DNA from: Bacillota bacterium
GTDB taxonomy: Bacteria > Bacillota > UBA4882 > UBA10575
Direction of reading: 5' to 3'
NCBI GenBank assembly: GCA_012837715.1
Contig: DUQR01000045.1
Coordinates: forward strand, 62,001-126,000
DNA length: 64,000 nucleotides
The translations under genes and the position numbers were made by a program. Of the stretch, positions 33,501-41,386 are shown one piece after another. The notes beneath the pieces were generated by a model. The model did no database searches, was not told where the DNA came from, and saw nothing but the letters and a program-made list of their open reading frames with translations. How positions within the stretch are numbered: position 1 is the stretch's first letter; the number at the start of each line of letters is the position of its first letter.

Positions 33501-34813
33501 ACGATCTTCACAGCCCCGATCTCCAACAAATCGCACCATTGAGGGTTAAGGCCGGTGGTTTCAATATCCACCACGACCAGGGGACGCTCGTTAAAACCGC
33601 AGTCCGGCGCCATGGTAACAATCGGTTCCTCATCATTTACCAAGTAACCTTCCATGCCATAGATAATCTTGATCCCAAATTTCCGGCCTAGCCGGGCTGC
33701 TTCCGGGAAGGCGTGGACCACTCCGTGATCGGTCACCGCCAGTGCCTGGTGGCCCCAAGCCGCCGCCGTCTGCACCGCTTTTTCCAATTCAACGATACTA
33801 TCCATCGCTGACATTTTGGTGTGCAGATGCAATTCAATCCGTTTCTCCCCGGCCTCATCTTGCAATTGGGGGCGGGTCACATTCTGGATACTCTTGGCCA
33901 TCAAAACTGTTTCTTTAGCATATTCATCGTATTGCAGATTACCCTTAACCCGTAACCACGTCCCCTTTTCCACCGAGTCACTTGGATCCTGTTTATTTGT
34001 GGCAAATGCCTTGATCGAAATGGAATCGGTATAATCGGTCAAATCGAAGAGGAGGAGGTTCCGTCCGGATTTCAAGGACCGGACCTCTGCCTTTAAAACT
34101 TCTCCCTCAACTACCACGGTTTGCGCATCTTCTTCGATTTCCCCGATGGCCACCGGTGTTTCGTTGATTTTTTTTCCTAAGTAAACCGAATTGGCTTTGG
34201 GACTAGGTTTTTCAGAAACCCGTTCCGGCACAGGTGCTTCCAGCTCAACCAAGTCGACCGGGAGATCAGGTAAACCGTTGGGCGCTGCCACCTCCTCCTC
34301 GACTTCGTAACAGATTTTGTAATGTTTACCGGCAATCTTTTGCCAATAAGCAAGAATCTGCTTTTCCCGCGGCCGGATGTAATCCACCGCTAAGGGTGAA
34401 TTCACATGGAAAATAATCCGGTCCCCCTCCTGATCGATCGTGAGCAGTGGAGATGTAAACCAGGCAAAAACCGCCGGAAATTGTTTCCTCAAGGCTTCGG
34501 CCAGGAATTCTTCGGTGATTGCCGGTCCCTTTGTCGCCTGGACGGCTCCCGTCGGCGCGACTACTTCCACTTTACAAGGGGCTTTTAACAAACGGGAAAA
34601 GCGGGCGGCTAAATCCTTTTGTAACTTTTCATCGAGGTGACCTGCCCTCTTCAGTAGTAAGATTACCTCTTCCTCTTGACAGTCGACAATTACCTGGTCG
34701 ATCTCAACCTCCGTCAACTGTGGCAAATCCGGAAAGAAAAGGGAGATCTCCTCAATCCCCCTTAAATCGGTCAAGTTTTTTACTTTTGGTCGAATCCGAT
34801 ACTCTTTAGCCAT
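30539..34813 (-). CDS. polC: DNA polymerase III alpha subunit, PolC type
   Basis: 1424 aa replicative polymerase with built-in proofreading. Domain order: N-terminal domain, OB-fold (about 230-320), PHP domain (H-L-H-T-K-M-S-A-M-D near 330), inserted 3'-5' exonuclease (V-D-I-E-T-T-G-L near 417, H-N-A-Q-F-D near 497), second PHP part, zinc site (C-P-Q-C...C-P-H-C near 905-930) and polymerase core (D-I-D-L-N-F near 970). ATG 34813 lies 5 nt after GGAGG. PolC is restricted mainly to low-GC Gram-positives and relatives, which supports the taxonomic call. Downstream of the glycosyltransferase and proS. Confidence 0.97.
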   Translation of the reverse strand: MAKEYRIRPKVKNLTDLRGIEEISLFFPDLPQLTEVEIDQVIVDCQEEEVILLLKRAGHLDEKLQKDLAARFSRLLKAPCKVEVVAPTGAVQATKGPAITEEFLAEALRKQFPAVFAWFTSPLLTIDQEGDRIIFHVNSPLAVDYIRPREKQILAYWQKIAGKHYKICYEVEEEVAAPNGLPDLPVDLVELEAPVPERVSEKPSPKANSVYLGKKINETPVAIGEIEEDAQTVVVEGEVLKAEVRSLKSGRNLLLFDLTDYTDSISIKAFATNKQDPSDSVEKGTWLRVKGNLQYDEYAKETVLMAKSIQNVTRPQLQDEAGEKRIELHLHTKMSAMDSIVELEKAVQTAAAWGHQALAVTDHGVVHAFPEAARLGRKFGIKIIYGMEGYLVNDEEPIVTMAPDCGFNERPLVVVDIETTGLNPQWCDLLEIGAVKIVAGEITATFERFVRPQRAIPYKIQQLTGISDEMVKDAAPPEEVLAEFMEFMGDGIFVAHNAQFDLGFLRAKLKKYLKVEFVPAVVDTLALSRVLWPRLKSHRLDVVAKELGIGQEHHHRAGDDALTAWRILEKGLAFCREQALFRWSELNSLSQGMKMESLHPYHIILLAKNQTGLKNLYRLVSISHLEHFHRHPRIPRSLLATYREGLLLGSACEAGEVFSALLNGVEARKVREIASFYDFLEIQPLANNDFLLREGRLTREQLMDQNRAICRLGEELGKPVVATGDVHFLRPEDAIYRRILLAGQGYSDADRQPPLYLRTTGEMLAEFAYLGTELAKEVVITNPQRIADSIDDVKPVPDQFCPPQIPGADEEIRTTAYRRAEELYGSPLPPIVVDRLELELKSIIGHGYAVLYLIAEKLVKKSLADGYLVGSRGSVGSSFVATMCGITEVNPLPAHYRCPQCYYAEFMETGAIGSGYDLPDQDCPHCRTRLVKDGQDIPFATFMGFEGDKEPDIDLNFSGEYQPVVLRYTEELFGKGNVFRAGTITGLAEKTAFGFVRGYLEEMGLHLRQAEINRLVQGCTGVRRSSGQHPGGMIVVPQGHEIYQFTPVQYPANDRTAEWITTHFDYHGALEGRLVKLDILGHDDPTVIRMLQDLTGVDPKTVPMDDPQTMKLFSSAEPLGIDPEDLGFDLGTLGIPEFGTEFARQMLEDTQPQTFAELVYISGLSHGTNVWLGNAQELIKNKQATLLQVISTRDKIMNDLIYRGVPPKAAFTIMEKVRKGRGLNGDDIQLLKEYNVPQWYIDSCLKIRYLFPKAHAVAYVMMGFRIAYFKVFYPEAFYAAFFSIRSTDFDAESVLAGPEQLKASMKALKAKGNEMSAKEKGLYATLEVAYEATLRGIRFLPVDLYHSDATRFLITPHGLLLPLTTIQGLGEAAAKSLVEARADGQFCSVEDLKARARLSSSVIEMLARQGCLKGLPATNQLTLF

Positions 34814-34868
34814 CTTAACCTCCAAGGTTTTCCATAATCTAAGTTGTTGAGCTTCGCAGCTGATTTCA

Positions 34869-35513
34869 TTAAGGTAATCTCACCGCCACTAAAACCCGAA
34901 TGATCTGCCAATACATCTGCAAACGGGCGATAAAACCCCGGACCAAACCGACTTTCTCCTCTTTCATTACCTGACTTAGATTGGGCAAACCAACCCAGAC
35001 CACTTTACAACAGTTGACCCGGGCGTAATGACTCATTATTACCTCTATCCCATATTTACTACTCGCCAGATCAGGCAGGGCGGCAAACAACTCGCGCCGC
35101 ACCGCCCGCTGCCCATTGAGATAAGGGATCATCTGTTGGGAAAGATCGGTCGGCAACCGCCCAGCGGTAAAATAACCAATCGCCATCATTGCCTGCTGTG
35201 AAATAATGGGGGTCACCAATTCTTTGACGTGTTGGGGCGTTAATCCAATCAGATCCGCATCTAAGAGCAGAATAACTTCGGCCGTGGTCGCTTTCACCCC
35301 GGCCATAACGGCGGCCCCTTTCCCTTGGTTCGTTGGCAATTCAATCACGTGTGCCCCCAGCTTCCGGGCAAGGTTAGCGGTTCCGTCCGTTGAACCGTCA
35401 CTAACCACGATCACCTCGGATAACTCCAGAGATTCCTGTAACGGCGCCAAGACCCGGCCAATATTCTTTACCTCATTATAAGCGGGAATAACCGCGGCTA
35501 CTTTTATCCCCAA
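34869..35513 (-). CDS. Family 2 glycosyltransferase
   Basis: 214 aa GT-A fold enzyme. V-I-P-A-Y-N-E near residue 9, V-V-S-D-G-S-T-D-G near 38 and the D-A-D metal site (L-L-L-D-A-D-L-I-G) near 85 are clear. The C-terminus is short and has no strong membrane helix. Acceptor unknown. TTG 35513 follows GAGGTGA closely and is the best start visible. Inserted between proS and polC, a position not usual for the B. subtilis-type cluster. Confidence 0.8.
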   Translation of the reverse strand: MGIKVAAVIPAYNEVKNIGRVLAPLQESLELSEVIVVSDGSTDGTANLARKLGAHVIELPTNQGKGAAVMAGVKATTAEVILLLDADLIGLTPQHVKELVTPIISQQAMMAIGYFTAGRLPTDLSQQMIPYLNGQRAVRRELFAALPDLASSKYGIEVIMSHYARVNCCKVVWVGLPNLSQVMKEEKVGLVRGFIARLQMYWQIIRVLVAVRLP

Positions 35514-35561
35514 TCACCTCACTTTTTTAAGCTCGGTTTCATTGGCAATTTAGCCCTCGGT

Positions 35562-37277
35562 CTAATCGGTTTTACCAGGGTGCATCTTCTCCAGGCAGGC
35601 CAGCACCTGAGAGGTTACCTCGGTGCGCGGCCAAAGCATTTCTTCCCCAGTCATCCGGTTCTTGACTTCCACTTCGCCTTGGGCTAATCTTTTCGGCCCG
35701 ATCGTAATCCGGAGGGGGATCCCGATCAAATCCGCGTCCTTAAATTTAACTCCCGGCCGTTCATCCCGGTCATCATAGAGTACTTCCACCCCGACCGCAG
35801 TAAGTTCCTGGTAGATCTCCTCCGCTGCCGCCTGTTGTTCTTGGCCTAAGGCCAGAATCGTCACTTGGAAGGGGGCAATCGGTAACGGCCACTTAATCCC
35901 ATCCTGGTCATTATTCTGTTCAATCGCCGCCGCAACAATACGGCTGATCCCAATCCCATAACAGCCCATGATAAAGGGCTTTTCTTCTCCGTCTTCATCC
36001 CGGAAGGTAGCTTCCAGTACCTTACTATACTTGGTTCCCAATTTAAAGATATGACCCACTTCCACCCCTCTAGTCTCCGCTAATGTATGTCCGCAATGGG
36101 GGCATAGGTCACCCGCCTTCGCCAGTCTTAAGTCGGCGAAGGTGTCGACGGCAAAGTCCCGTTCCAAGTTAACATGGCGGAGATGGTAATCTTTAACGTT
36201 GGCGCCGCAAACCGCATTGCTCATCGTTTTAATTCTTAAATCCGCCAGCACCTTGACGCCCTTTTCCTTTAAGCCGACCGGTCCCACATAACCCACCGGC
36301 AGATCCAGCTTGACGGCTAGTTCTTCCGGAGGGGCAAAACGGTAAGGTTTATTCAGCAAATTACCGAGTTTAATCTCATTAAGCTCGTCATCACCCCGAA
36401 CCAAGACCGCAATATACTCCTCAGCGGTCTGGTAAAAAAGGGTTTTAATCAAGCGGTCGGGGGTCACACCGAGAAAAGCCGTGACCGCGGGCACCGTCGC
36501 CTGATTGGGCGTAGCCACCTTTTCCAGAGGAAGGAGTCCTTCTGTGGCGGCCGGTGGTAACGCAGCGGAAGCTTTTTCGTTATTTGCGGCATAGTCACAA
36601 GCTTCACAATAGACGATCACCGCTTCCCCCGAAGGGGCAAGGACCATGAACTCATGACTGACGTCACCGCCGATCGCTCCCGAATCGGCCTCCACCGCCC
36701 GAAAGATTAAGCCGCACCGGGTAAAGATCCGTTCGTAGGCTTCGTACATTGCTTGATAACTCCGATTAAGCCCTTCCTCATCCCGGTCGAAAGAGTAAAG
36801 ATCCTTCATAATAAACTCCCGCGCCCGCATCACGCCAAAACGGGGCCGGATCTCATCCCGGTACTTATTTTGGATCTGATAGATCCGGAGCGGCAACTCC
36901 CGGTAAGACCGGACCTCATTTTTAATTAAAGTCGTGATCATCTCTTCGTGGGTAGGACCCAAGCAAAAATCCCGCCGGTGACGGTCACGGAGGCGGAACA
37001 TCTCATCCCCATAGACCTCCCACCGTCCGCTTTGCTTCCAGATCTCAGCCGGTTGGACAATGGGAAGGAGCACTTGCATCCCCCCGGCTCGGTCCATCTC
37101 TTCTTCCACGATCCGGGTAATCTTCTTCAACACCCGCTGGGCTAAAGGTAAGAAACTATAGATCCCCGCCGCTGCTTTCCGGATTAGCCCCGCCCGCAAC
37201 ATCAGTTTATGGCTGGCCAGTTCCGCTTCGGATGGAATCTCCCGTAGGGTTGGAATGTAATACTGAGAATATCTCAT
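35562..37277 (-). CDS. proS: Prolyl-tRNA synthetase
   Basis: 571 aa class II synthetase of the bacterial type with an inserted editing (INS) domain at about 225-410. Motif 1 near residue 60 (D-R-A-G-G-M-Q), motif 2 (R-D-E-I-R-P-R-F-G-V-M-R-A-R-E-F) near 140 and motif 3 (G-I-G-I-S-R) near 445 are visible. ATG 37277 follows AAGGAGGT. In the block rseP/ispG-proS-polC. Confidence 0.96.
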   Translation of the reverse strand: MRYSQYYIPTLREIPSEAELASHKLMLRAGLIRKAAAGIYSFLPLAQRVLKKITRIVEEEMDRAGGMQVLLPIVQPAEIWKQSGRWEVYGDEMFRLRDRHRRDFCLGPTHEEMITTLIKNEVRSYRELPLRIYQIQNKYRDEIRPRFGVMRAREFIMKDLYSFDRDEEGLNRSYQAMYEAYERIFTRCGLIFRAVEADSGAIGGDVSHEFMVLAPSGEAVIVYCEACDYAANNEKASAALPPAATEGLLPLEKVATPNQATVPAVTAFLGVTPDRLIKTLFYQTAEEYIAVLVRGDDELNEIKLGNLLNKPYRFAPPEELAVKLDLPVGYVGPVGLKEKGVKVLADLRIKTMSNAVCGANVKDYHLRHVNLERDFAVDTFADLRLAKAGDLCPHCGHTLAETRGVEVGHIFKLGTKYSKVLEATFRDEDGEEKPFIMGCYGIGISRIVAAAIEQNNDQDGIKWPLPIAPFQVTILALGQEQQAAAEEIYQELTAVGVEVLYDDRDERPGVKFKDADLIGIPLRITIGPKRLAQGEVEVKNRMTGEEMLWPRTEVTSQVLACLEKMHPGKTD

Positions 37278-37322
37278 GATTTACCTCCTTCTTGTTTCTC
37301 GCCGCCAAGCGAATCATTATTT

Positions 37323-37434
37323 GGGCTTTCTTCGTTGTGTTTTGAATTAATGGTCCCAAGGTTTTGAGCGTCTAATCTATGAAGCACTATATCTTGTGTT
37401 GGACTCTTGTTCATGGTTGCCACGCAAGGCTTTA
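37323..37434. repeat. Palindromic element, degenerate long form (copy E)
   Basis: About 112 bp. Left end GGGCTTTCTTCGTTGTGTTTTG and right end GGTTGCCACGCAAGGCTTTA resemble the family ends (GCTTTTTGCGTTGT / GGTTACAACGCAAAAAGC) with several changes; spacing matches copies A and B. The right end begins at the ispG stop TAA (37434-37432), as at copies A and B. Interior similarity is weak. Confidence 0.5.
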
Positions 37435-38514
37435 TTGATCAGGGGAACCGTACCTCTCCTGAATGATCTTCTGCAACTCTTCAGCAAAAGCCGGTAACAA
37501 ACGGTCTTGCTTCTCTTTGCGGAGAATTTTCCTGTGCCGAAAGATCAGGCCTTCCCCTTTTCCTCCGGCCAAACCCAGATCCGCCCGGGCTGCTTCCCCC
37601 GGACCGTTCACAACACAGCCCATCACCGCCAAATGTAAAGGGTAAGGTAGATCCTTAACCAGTTCTTCAACGCCTTCCACGATCTTTTCCAGTTCAATTT
37701 GGCACCGTCCGCAGGTGGGACAAGCCACAACCACCGGCCCGCGCTCTCGTAAGTGTAAGGCTTTTAAGATCTCGTAAGCCGCCGTTACTTCGTGACGGGG
37801 ATCACCGGTCAGGGAAACCCGGATCGTATCCCCGATCCCCTGGGCCAAGAGAACACCCAGTCCGACCCCAGATTTGATCGTCCCCCGCCATCTGAGGCCC
37901 GCCTCGGTAATCCCCAAGTGGAGGGGGAAATCCCAACGGGCGGCAAAAGTTTGATATACCTGAATCGTCTCGACCACATCCGAAGATTTCAGCGAAACCA
38001 CAATCTGGTCGTGACCGGCCTCCGTCACCAGTCGGAGTTGGTCTTCAACGCTAGCCAGCATCGCTTGAACCACATCGCCCTTGCTCCGTTCCAGATAGCT
38101 TCGGTGTAAAGAGCCGGCATTAGCGCCCACCCGGAGGGCTACCCCATTGGCTTGCGCAGCATGGACCACTGTTTTCACCCGTTCTGGTCCACCGATATTC
38201 CCTGGATTGATCCGTAGTTTAGCGACACCGGCTTCGATGGCGGCTAAAGCCAGCCGATAATCGAAATGAATATCGGCTACCACCGGGAGAGGGGACTCCC
38301 GCACGATCTCCCGAAGTTTGGCCGCAGCTTCCTGGTCCGGCACCGCCACCCGGATTAATTCGCAACCAACAGCGGCCAGCTCTGTAATCTGTTGGAGGGT
38401 GGCCGCCACATTCCGCGTATCCGTATTGGTCATGGATTGAACCAAAATGGGCGCCTCGCCACCGATGACCAGTTTTCCTAGATGAACCGGTCGGGTTTTC
38501 CTTCGCGAAATCAA
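37432..38514 (-). CDS. ispG: 4-hydroxy-3-methylbut-2-enyl-diphosphate synthase (GcpE)
   Basis: 360 aa; penultimate step of the MEP isoprenoid pathway. Cluster-binding cysteines lie in C-P-T-C-G-R-C near residue 265 and C-V-V-N-G-P-G-E-A near 305; L-I-R-V-A-V-P and R-I-N-P-G-N-I-G are conserved. TTG 38514 with GAAGGG 7 nt before it. Same operon as dxr, linking two MEP-pathway enzymes; its stop lies in repeat copy E. Confidence 0.96.
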   Translation of the reverse strand: MISRRKTRPVHLGKLVIGGEAPILVQSMTNTDTRNVAATLQQITELAAVGCELIRVAVPDQEAAAKLREIVRESPLPVVADIHFDYRLALAAIEAGVAKLRINPGNIGGPERVKTVVHAAQANGVALRVGANAGSLHRSYLERSKGDVVQAMLASVEDQLRLVTEAGHDQIVVSLKSSDVVETIQVYQTFAARWDFPLHLGITEAGLRWRGTIKSGVGLGVLLAQGIGDTIRVSLTGDPRHEVTAAYEILKALHLRERGPVVVACPTCGRCQIELEKIVEGVEELVKDLPYPLHLAVMGCVVNGPGEAARADLGLAGGKGEGLIFRHRKILRKEKQDRLLPAFAEELQKIIQERYGSPDQ

Positions 38515-38553
38515 TTCATTTCCCTTCTTCCAAACCTGTAAAATATATTAAAC

Positions 38554-38991
38554 TTAAAGCTTGTCCGTGCTCCGAACCGAGCTTACGCAACGGTCACAAT
38601 AGCCTTTATTCTTCCGTACTTGGGCCGGGGCTTCCTGCCCACAACGAAGACAAAAAACACCGGCCTGCTTAGCGCAAGCCAAGCAGAGGCCAAACTTTCT
38701 TATCGCCGTCGGGTCCGGTTGGCCACAGGCCGGACAGAGACACTGACGGCAATAACCCCGCCCCGCCTTAACTTCTTCCGGAGCAAACCGCCCACACCCT
38801 TGACAAACCCAGTTTTTTTGCTTTTTTCGGATCATTTCTTGAACACAAAATTCACAGAGGTTATAATTTTTCAAGATCCGGCTCTGGCGCACGGTATTAC
38901 CACACCGGGCACAATACCGCTTACCGCGCCGCCCCTTGGATCTACCTTCTTTATTTGGATCCAACCATGGATTTTTCCGCCTTCCGGCCAT
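38554..38991 (-). CDS. Protein with four tandem zinc ribbons (eight CxxC motifs)
   Basis: 145 aa from ATG 38991, 7 nt after GGAGGAGG. A basic N-terminus is followed by eight CxxC pairs spaced 11-19 residues apart (positions about 27/30, 46/49, 63/66, 81/84, 86/89, 103/106, 114/117, 132/135), which would form four consecutive Cys4 zinc ribbons with Lys/Arg-rich loops. No other domain is present. Such ribbons usually bind nucleic acids or proteins; no function can be assigned. It lies between rseP and ispG in the same direction (27 and 39 bp gaps), so it is probably co-expressed. Confidence 0.75.
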   Translation of the reverse strand: MAGRRKNPWLDPNKEGRSKGRRGKRYCARCGNTVRQSRILKNYNLCEFCVQEMIRKKQKNWVCQGCGRFAPEEVKAGRGYCRQCLCPACGQPDPTAIRKFGLCLACAKQAGVFCLRCGQEAPAQVRKNKGYCDRCVSSVRSTDKL

Positions 38992-39018
38992 CAACAATCC
39001 TCCTCCAACGGAGCCAGC

Positions 39019-40101
39019 TTAGCCCTTCGGCAACAGGCGCCGGAGCATACTGGTGACATCACTAAAAACAACCGTAAGATAAAAAGCCATAATTACCACC
39101 AAGCCAATGAGCTGCGCCACCGCCTTATGTTCCGGTTTAAATTCTTTTCTTCTTAACCTCTCCAGTAAGTACAGAACAATCCAACCCCCATCCAACAAAG
39201 GCAAAGGAATAGGTAATAAATTGAAGACGCCTAAAAAAAGATGGAAACTGGCCGCCATGGTAAAAAAAAGATATAGTCCGGATTTTAAAGCTTGATCAAG
39301 GGCCCCCACCATCCCGATTGGCCCAATAAACTGGGGTTTATCCCGACCGGTTAACATCTGAAGCACACTGACCGGGATCGCCACCAGTTGTCGGCCGGTA
39401 AAGCTTACCCCATACCGAATGGCTTCCGGCCAAGGCAGCTTCCGGACGACATAAACCGGGTAGATCCCAATCCGGGCCACCTTCAGCGTTGGATCAAAGT
39501 CCGGGATCAGTTCACGGACCAAGACCCGGCCGGCACGCTTAATCGACAACTGTAATTTGCCAGCGGACGTCCGCTGGATTATTCCGGAGAGCTGAGCCCA
39601 TTGGGTGATTGGTTCATCGTTAAGGGCGATAATCTCATCACCCGCCGCCAGTCCGGCTTCATAGGCCGGTGAATTGGGCTCGACAAAACCGATCACCGCC
39701 CGATCATTTTGTACTTGAGCCGGTAAACCTAGCACCGCAGCGATGAAAATAAAGGTCAACAGGGCACAAAGGAGATTGCCAAGGGAACCGCTCACCAGAA
39801 TCAAGCTCTTCTGCCAGTAGGCAAGTTCGCTAAAAAGCTTCTCGCCTGGGTTTTTCTTGACCGGTTTCCCTTCCAGAACTAGATCCATCCCAGCCACTTT
39901 AACATAGCCGCCGAAGGGAATCGCGCGCCAGGAATAAAGCACCCCCTTCTTTCTTGTCCGGAACAAGACCGGTCCCCATCCGATGGCAAATTCATGGACC
40001 GTCGCTCCGCACCAACGGGCCGAGAGAAAATGGCCGCCTTCGTGAACGAGGACAATGAAGCCAAAAAGAAGGATAAAAACAGGAATCGTTACCCACGACA
40101 A
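39019..40101 (-). CDS. rseP: Site-2 intramembrane zinc metalloprotease
   Basis: 360 aa. H-E-G-G-H near residue 20 is the zinc site, a PDZ domain lies at about 150-240 (A-G-L-A-A-G-D-E-I), and the C-terminal L-L-D-G-G helix supplies the third ligand. About four membrane helices. Such proteases cleave anti-sigma factors or FtsL-type proteins. TTG 40101 lies 7 nt after GGAGG; an open frame to 40143 exists only because it reads into repeat copy C. Conserved position after dxr. Confidence 0.93.
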   Translation of the reverse strand: MSWVTIPVFILLFGFIVLVHEGGHFLSARWCGATVHEFAIGWGPVLFRTRKKGVLYSWRAIPFGGYVKVAGMDLVLEGKPVKKNPGEKLFSELAYWQKSLILVSGSLGNLLCALLTFIFIAAVLGLPAQVQNDRAVIGFVEPNSPAYEAGLAAGDEIIALNDEPITQWAQLSGIIQRTSAGKLQLSIKRAGRVLVRELIPDFDPTLKVARIGIYPVYVVRKLPWPEAIRYGVSFTGRQLVAIPVSVLQMLTGRDKPQFIGPIGMVGALDQALKSGLYLFFTMAASFHLFLGVFNLLPIPLPLLDGGWIVLYLLERLRRKEFKPEHKAVAQLIGLVVIMAFYLTVVFSDVTSMLRRLLPKG

Positions 40102-40119
40102 ACCTAACTCCTCCTTCAA

Positions 40120-40199
40120 TAAAGCTTTTTGCATTGTAACCAAACAAGAAGGCTTCCATTATATTGTGTTGTTAAAGCGAAGAACAACGCAAAAAGCCC
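40120..40199. repeat. Palindromic element, short form (copy C)
   Basis: 80 bp between dxr and rseP. Ends AAGCTTTTTGCATTGT and ACAACGCAAAAAGCCC are inverted repeats. In reverse orientation it aligns with copy A over both flanks but lacks about 40 bp of the central hairpin (ATATTGTGTTGTTAAAG is what remains). Same size and layout as copy F. Confidence 0.75.
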
Positions 40200-40211
40200 T
40201 TCAACAGGCTC

Positions 40212-41375
40212 CTAACCGGAGAGTAATTGCCGGGCGCGTCTTCGTGCCCAATCATCCACCGCCAGGATGGTTTCCAGATCTAGCTTCCGGTTAATCTTCC
40301 GTTCATATTCATTCATCACCTGCTCCACTAAACGGGGGATCTCCAGGAAACCGATACCACCCGCAAGAAAAACCCGTACTGCTTCTTCGTTGGCGGCGTT
40401 TAAAACCGCCGGTAAAGCACCCCCAGCCTTCCCGGCAGCATATGCCAGTTCCAAACAGGGAAAACGTTTAAAGTCCGGAGGATAAAACTGAAGATCGGAA
40501 AGGCGGTATAGGTCCACCCGGGAAAAAGGGTTCGCCTTCCGTGCGGGAAAGGTCAAGGCATATTGGATGGGAATTCGCATATCGGCCGGTCCCAACTGAG
40601 CTAATAAAGAACCATCGACCAATTCGATTAAGGAATGGACAACACTTTGGGGATGGATTACCACCTTAATCCGGTCGTAAGGAAGGCCAAACAACCAGTG
40701 GGCTTCGATCACTTCCAATCCCTTGTTCATCAAAGTAGCGGAATCAATGGTGATCTTCCCCCCCATCCGCCAGGTGGGATGGGCTAAGGCCGCCTCGGGA
40801 GTAATCCCCTTCATTTGTCCGATGGAATATTGCCGAAAAGGTCCCCCGGATGCCGTCAAATGCACTTGTTCTAAATCGACCGGCATCACGCCTTGGAGAC
40901 ATTGGAAAATGGCGCTATGCTCACTATCGACCGGAATCAAACGGGCGGAAGTCCCTTTTTGCAGCTCTGCCATGATGATTTCTCCGGCCGCGACCAGGCT
41001 TTCTTTATTAGCCAAGGCTACTTTCTTACCCGCTCGCAATGCGGCCAAAGTCGGCCGGATCCCAGCCGCCCCAACGATCGCCGATACCACCACGTCAACA
41101 GCAGGATCGGTCACCAAGGCGAATAGCCCTTCCCAGCCGGCCAGTAACTCCCCTTCCCAAGCATCGACCATGGCTGCGACTTCCCGGTAATAGTCCGGGT
41201 TGGTCACTACCGCTTTCGCCGGGGCTAAATTGCGGATCTGCTCAGCCAGTAAAGCCCCTTGGTTATGGGCGGAAAGACCGTAAACCCGGAATTGACTGGA
41301 TAGCTCATTTACCACTTCAATTGTTTGCCGTCCGATCGAACCAGTCGACCCGAGGATTACTATATTTGCTTTCAC
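40212..41375 (-). CDS. dxr: 1-deoxy-D-xylulose 5-phosphate reductoisomerase
   Basis: 387 aa; converts DXP to MEP using NADPH. N-terminal I-V-I-L-G-S-T-G-S-I-G at residues 5-15, D-S-E-H-S-A-I-F-Q near 148 (metal ligands), and G-G-P-F-R-Q, M-N-K-G-L-E-V-I-E-A-H-W further on are family motifs. GTG 41375 yields M-K-A-N-I-V-I-L-G and lies 5 nt after AAGGTGA, better than TTG 41390. Part of the frr-uppS-cdsA-dxr-rseP cluster. Confidence 0.96.
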   Translation of the reverse strand: MKANIVILGSTGSIGRQTIEVVNELSSQFRVYGLSAHNQGALLAEQIRNLAPAKAVVTNPDYYREVAAMVDAWEGELLAGWEGLFALVTDPAVDVVVSAIVGAAGIRPTLAALRAGKKVALANKESLVAAGEIIMAELQKGTSARLIPVDSEHSAIFQCLQGVMPVDLEQVHLTASGGPFRQYSIGQMKGITPEAALAHPTWRMGGKITIDSATLMNKGLEVIEAHWLFGLPYDRIKVVIHPQSVVHSLIELVDGSLLAQLGPADMRIPIQYALTFPARKANPFSRVDLYRLSDLQFYPPDFKRFPCLELAYAAGKAGGALPAVLNAANEEAVRVFLAGGIGFLEIPRLVEQVMNEYERKINRKLDLETILAVDDWARRRARQLLSG

Positions 41376-41386
41376 CTTTTTCACCT

